From Paulinella micropora (lineage: Eukaryota; Cercozoa; Imbricatea; Euglyphida): DNA of 38,677 nucleotides. Made by a program: the position numbers and the translations under genes. This document shows positions 37,927-38,677 of the stretch, piece by piece. The notes under the pieces are model-generated. The model worked only from the letters and a program-made list of their open reading frames with translations, was not told the DNA's origin and searched no databases. The stretch is taken from positions 539,063 through 577,739 of the forward strand of contig BJOX01000223.1 of the NCBI GenBank assembly GCA_009731375.1, given 5' to 3'. Within the stretch, counting starts at the first letter, position 1. Each line of letters opens with the position of its first letter.

Positions 37927-38677
37927 ATGGTCGCTAAGACTAAAAATGTGAAAAGGGCAAAAGTCCGTCCGCCGCGGGTTTATAGGAATAAAAGCGCGAA
38001 GCCATATATTATCCAGAAGGGTAAAAAATATTATCTTAATTTCGGTAAGAAAACAAATGATATGAGCACACTTCAAATTGTTAAACTTTTTATGAAATAT
38101 CTAAATCGGCCAAAGACAAGACGGACACCTAAGCGAAAAGAAGACTTAAGGAAAGTCCAGAGCCTTTCAGAGATTGAGCAAAATACTAGAACCGCCATTA
38201 ATGACCACTTAGACAAACTCAGAAAGGAGAAATACGAAAAGATTGATGAGATTGACCAAAAAGAGAAAAAAGCACGAGTTGATGCTGAAGAAGAAAAGAA
38301 GAGGCAACACCGAAAAGACATAGAAGATATCAAGGAACGACAAGAACAAAAAGACAGAGAACTCAGAAGGGAGCAAAAACTCATAGAGGATTTACAATAC
38401 GAACAGCAAAGGAACCAAAGATTAGCCATTATGCCACCACCACAACAACAATATATTATGCCTGCACAGCAGGGACAACCACAAGAACAACAGGCACAGC
38501 CAGAGGTAAAAGTTAAGCCAAATAAAGAATTTGAAGACTATAAAAAATTAATCATAAATTCTGGAGTTTTTACTCAAGCAGATATAGATAATTGGGAACC
38601 TAGTAAAATACAAAGTATAGCAGAAAGAATAAAAGATTTTCAAAAGCAACAAATAACAATAGATGATATGAAAAAAA
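37927..38677 (+). CDS. Coiled-coil protein with basic N-terminus, open at the right window edge
   Basis: An ATG at 37927 opens a frame of 250 codons with no stop before the window ends. The first 60 residues are Lys/Arg-rich, with RPPRVYRNKSAKPYIIQKGK and a short aromatic strand (KYYLNFG). From about residue 80 to 165 the sequence is almost wholly Glu/Lys/Arg/Gln heptad-like, a long coiled coil. A Pro/Gln-rich segment (MPPPQQQYIMPAQQG) follows, and then a more globular acidic/hydrophobic part. No enzymatic motif is visible. It is probably another structural or core-associated protein of the provirus. The structured leader at 37813-37915 lies right before it. Confidence 0.75.
   Translation, partial: MVAKTKNVKRAKVRPPRVYRNKSAKPYIIQKGKKYYLNFGKKTNDMSTLQIVKLFMKYLNRPKTRRTPKRKEDLRKVQSLSEIEQNTRTAINDHLDKLRKEKYEKIDEIDQKEKKARVDAEEEKKRQHRKDIEDIKERQEQKDRELRREQKLIEDLQYEQQRNQRLAIMPPPQQQYIMPAQQGQPQEQQAQPEVKVKPNKEFEDYKKLIINSGVFTQADIDNWEPSKIQSIAERIKDFQKQQITIDDMKK

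Larger units (their letters stand above)
29200..38677. mobile_element. Integrated polinton-like virus / virophage-type provirus (partial)
   Basis: From about 29.2 kb the composition becomes AT-rich and the genes become short, tightly packed and intronless, on both strands. Diagnostic members are an rve integrase, an FtsK/HerA-type packaging ATPase, a small basic glycine-rich core-like protein and a phage-type fibre with an S74 domain. This gene set is typical of polinton-like viruses, virophages and Mavericks integrated in eukaryotic genomes. Double-jelly-roll capsid, protease and polymerase genes are not in the window, so the exact group is open. The left end is approximate, since no terminal inverted repeat could be checked without the right end. 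Confidence 0.8.

Noticed and set aside
1-38677. CRISPR arrays, rRNA or bacterial mobile elements
   Set aside because: No spaced identical short repeats, rRNA signatures or insertion-sequence transposases were seen on either strand.

Overview
The window is eukaryotic nuclear DNA. It shows a spliced GC-rich host exon, microsatellites, four kinds of retroelement and, at the right end, an AT-rich integrated DNA virus or virus-like element. No bacterial operons, tRNAs, rRNAs or CRISPR arrays were seen. The species cannot be named. Gypsy, Copia, DIRS and endonuclease-bearing LINE elements together with a polinton-like/virophage-like provirus would suit a protist or alga, but this is inference.

Layout. 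1-1283: end of a host gene, with a (CTAT)n-containing intron, a terminal exon at 464-880 and 3' flank. 1284-11675: a complete minus-strand Ty3/Gypsy-like element with LTRs of about 247 bp (TG...CA), a TCAG target duplication, a candidate PBS and PPT, and separate gag and pol frames. These frames are in phase and separated by one UGA followed by CGG. 11681-about 21937: a decayed minus-strand Ty1/Copia-like element, split by a 6.9-kb plus-strand non-coding LTR element (12500-19440, LARD-like, CACCG target duplication). About 21950-29200: a decayed minus-strand DIRS-like element (RT, RNase H, tyrosine recombinase), split by a 5'-truncated plus-strand LINE (24951-27457) with an R2-type C-terminus. 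That LINE is flanked by an exact 1,400-bp duplication of DIRS sequence with one mismatch.

About 29200-38677 (open at the right edge, with a 554-bp assembly gap): part of a polinton-like virus/virophage-type provirus. It carries an AP2-like DNA-binding protein, an rve integrase, a 1,238-aa fibre with phage-type repeats and a C-terminal S74 chaperone domain, a two-helix membrane protein, a small Cys-rich secreted ORF, a small beta-rich protein, an FtsK/HerA-type packaging ATPase, a small basic core-like protein, and a coiled-coil protein that runs off the window. A compact multi-hairpin RNA-like element lies just upstream of that last gene. Major capsid and polymerase genes are not in view and may lie to the right.

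How it fits together. The integrase would place the provirus in the chromosome. The ATPase, the basic core protein, the beta-rich protein and the fibre look like a virion module for packaging, DNA condensation and host attachment. The transposons record nested insertions: the LARD-like element is younger than the Copia copy, and the LINE is younger than the DIRS copy. The Gypsy element is the only retroelement here with intact coding capacity.
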